Shown: in pieces, positions 62,841 through 64,000 of the stretch
Layout: every line of letters begins with the position of its first letter
Position numbering within the stretch: the stretch's first letter is position 1
DNA from: Eremophila alpestris peregrina
Lineage: Eukaryota > Chordata > Aves > Passeriformes > Alaudidae
Length of the DNA: 64,000 nt
Reading direction: 5' to 3'
Assembly (NCBI GenBank): GCA_009792885.1
Contig: WMCF01000032.1
Coordinates: forward strand, 8,980,059-9,044,058
Translations under genes and position numbers: made by a program
Notes under the pieces: generated by a model
The model's database searches: none
Seen by the model: only the letters and a program-made list of their open reading frames with translations
Told to the model about the DNA's origin: nothing

Positions 62841-64000
62841 AAGCCAGCAGCACCTGGGGATTCCTGGGCAGGCCTAAATGCAGCTGCCTGCTGACCCTCC
62901 TCCTGCTCCACTGCCATCGCCTGCAGTGACACAGGCTCTGCTGCTGCAGCCAGGTTCCTTCTCTGCATTCCTGCACTGCCTCCCTCCCCTGCATTTCCAT
63001 TTTATGTAATTGGCCATGTCAAAAGAGCCCTTGCATAACCACAGCCACCCCAGGCACATGGCTCCAGACACATGCATGCCTCCCCTCTCTGTCAGCTGTG
63101 ATCTTTTGCACATGGATGGATTCAGCCCTTATCCAGGAACTTCTAAAAATAAAGAAACCACAGTGGCAAACATCAGGGACTCACAGAGCTTGGCATAGCA
63201 GCTCCTCATGTCTCTCACAGACAGTGTCTGTATGCTGGGACATAAAGACCTGGGCACAACACATGCCAGTGGGAAAAGAATAACTTGCTCAGTAGTGTCA
63301 CCTTCTCTGCATTCAAACAGAGCCAGTTTTCTTAATGAAAATGCTCTTTTTTAATCTTTGCAAGTGAACAGATCTGTGTGCAAGCCATCCATACAGACCA
63401 GAGACCTGTGCAGAGGCTAAAAACACTTTGGACAAAGTTATTTTAATCATCTAAGTGATTCCATTGATTTTCCTGAGCTACTTGCATATCTAAATTAATC
63501 TGAACATTTGCATAACTTCTGCCCAAAAGTTTCCTGTCTAAAAGCATTGGCACAGCTCCCCATGAGATCAGCTTTACCACTGGCACAGGCAATCACAGTG
63601 ACTGCTCACACAGATCGTTTACAGGGCACAGTATCACTTACAGAGGGAACAAGCTGCAGCCTGTGGAGCAGTGCTGAGCCCCAGGGGCACTTTGGCACCC
63701 ACTTCAGGCAAAGCCAGATCAGGGTTTAGATAACCATGGGCATGATTTGTCTGCAAAGCCAAGAGACTCTCAGTCCCCTGAGCAGGCACTGCAGCCTCAA
63801 TTCTCTCAGCAAGGCTTTGTAGTTCCTTTCTCTGCCCATCCCCTTGCTCTGCTGCCACATCCCCTGTGTCAGGTGGCTCTTCCCAGCCCTGCCATCAGTG
63901 ACTGCAAAGCTCTTAACTCCACGCTGAAAGGAGCTGGGATCTGAACACATCTGCTCAAATTATTTTGGCCACACACAACTTCCAGAGTGCTGAAGGCAAA

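Larger units (their letters stand above)
60006..64000. other. Distal intergenic region, no gene recognised
   Basis: No exon or RNA gene is supportable. The region contains a dispersed repeat pair (60231 and 61701), an AATAAA at 60415-60420 in sequence that resembles the 3' part of a retroelement, and a CTGCTTCTC-type 9-bp array (62762-62840). The rest is unique DNA with short, featureless open frames. Confidence 0.5.

Noticed and set aside
62405..63000. Minus-strand frames of 187 and 123 codons with Gln/Glu/Lys or Arg/Ser repeats
   Set aside because: The charged repeats come from the 9-bp array at 62762-62840, and adjacent sequence shows no conserved domain.

Overview
The window is eukaryotic (vertebrate) genomic DNA and holds one recognisable protein-coding gene, the orphan class A receptor gene GPR139, on the + strand. 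The two coding exons (27449-27569 and 39679-40613) join in phase to give a 351-residue receptor. A bird is the best guess for the organism. The intron is compact (about 12.1 kb), interspersed-repeat density is low, the rest is moderately AT-rich unique sequence, and the few mobile-element traces look like avian LTR elements. I cannot fix the species, and a songbird is only an impression.

Layout. Positions 1-20094 are intergenic with no gene I can support. A LTR-like repeat lies at 20095-20632 and is interrupted by a 339-base assembly gap (20239-20577). Positions 20633-26565 are again empty intergenic DNA. The GPR139 promoter region follows: a 22-bp minisatellite (26566-27008), a CpG-rich island and 5' leader, then coding exon 1. 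Two more minisatellites (14-bp and 18-bp units) sit just inside intron 1. The rest of the intron carries small tandem repeats and a suspicious local duplication around a single N at 35142. Exon 2 holds almost the whole receptor and is followed by a probable AT-rich 3' UTR of about 3.8 kb, with a poly(A) signal at 44443-44448. The downstream 19.5 kb has no supportable gene. It holds a 100-bp tandem array (58769-59092), a second and ungapped copy of the LTR-like repeat (59457-60005), and an ~80-bp dispersed repeat pair (60231 and 61701).

Function. GPR139 is known as a brain-enriched, mainly Gq/11-coupled receptor activated by L-Trp/L-Phe. The residues reported for the agonist pocket are all present here, so the gene looks intact. 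The points most worth a second look are the higher-order 22-bp array beside exon 1, a predicted upstream ORF overlapping the receptor start, the abrupt codon-composition change inside exon 2, the matched LTR copies that explain the assembly gap, and the likely assembly duplication at 35 kb. I found no convincing novel multi-gene system. Most long open frames in the window are artefacts of tandem repeats or GC-rich composition.
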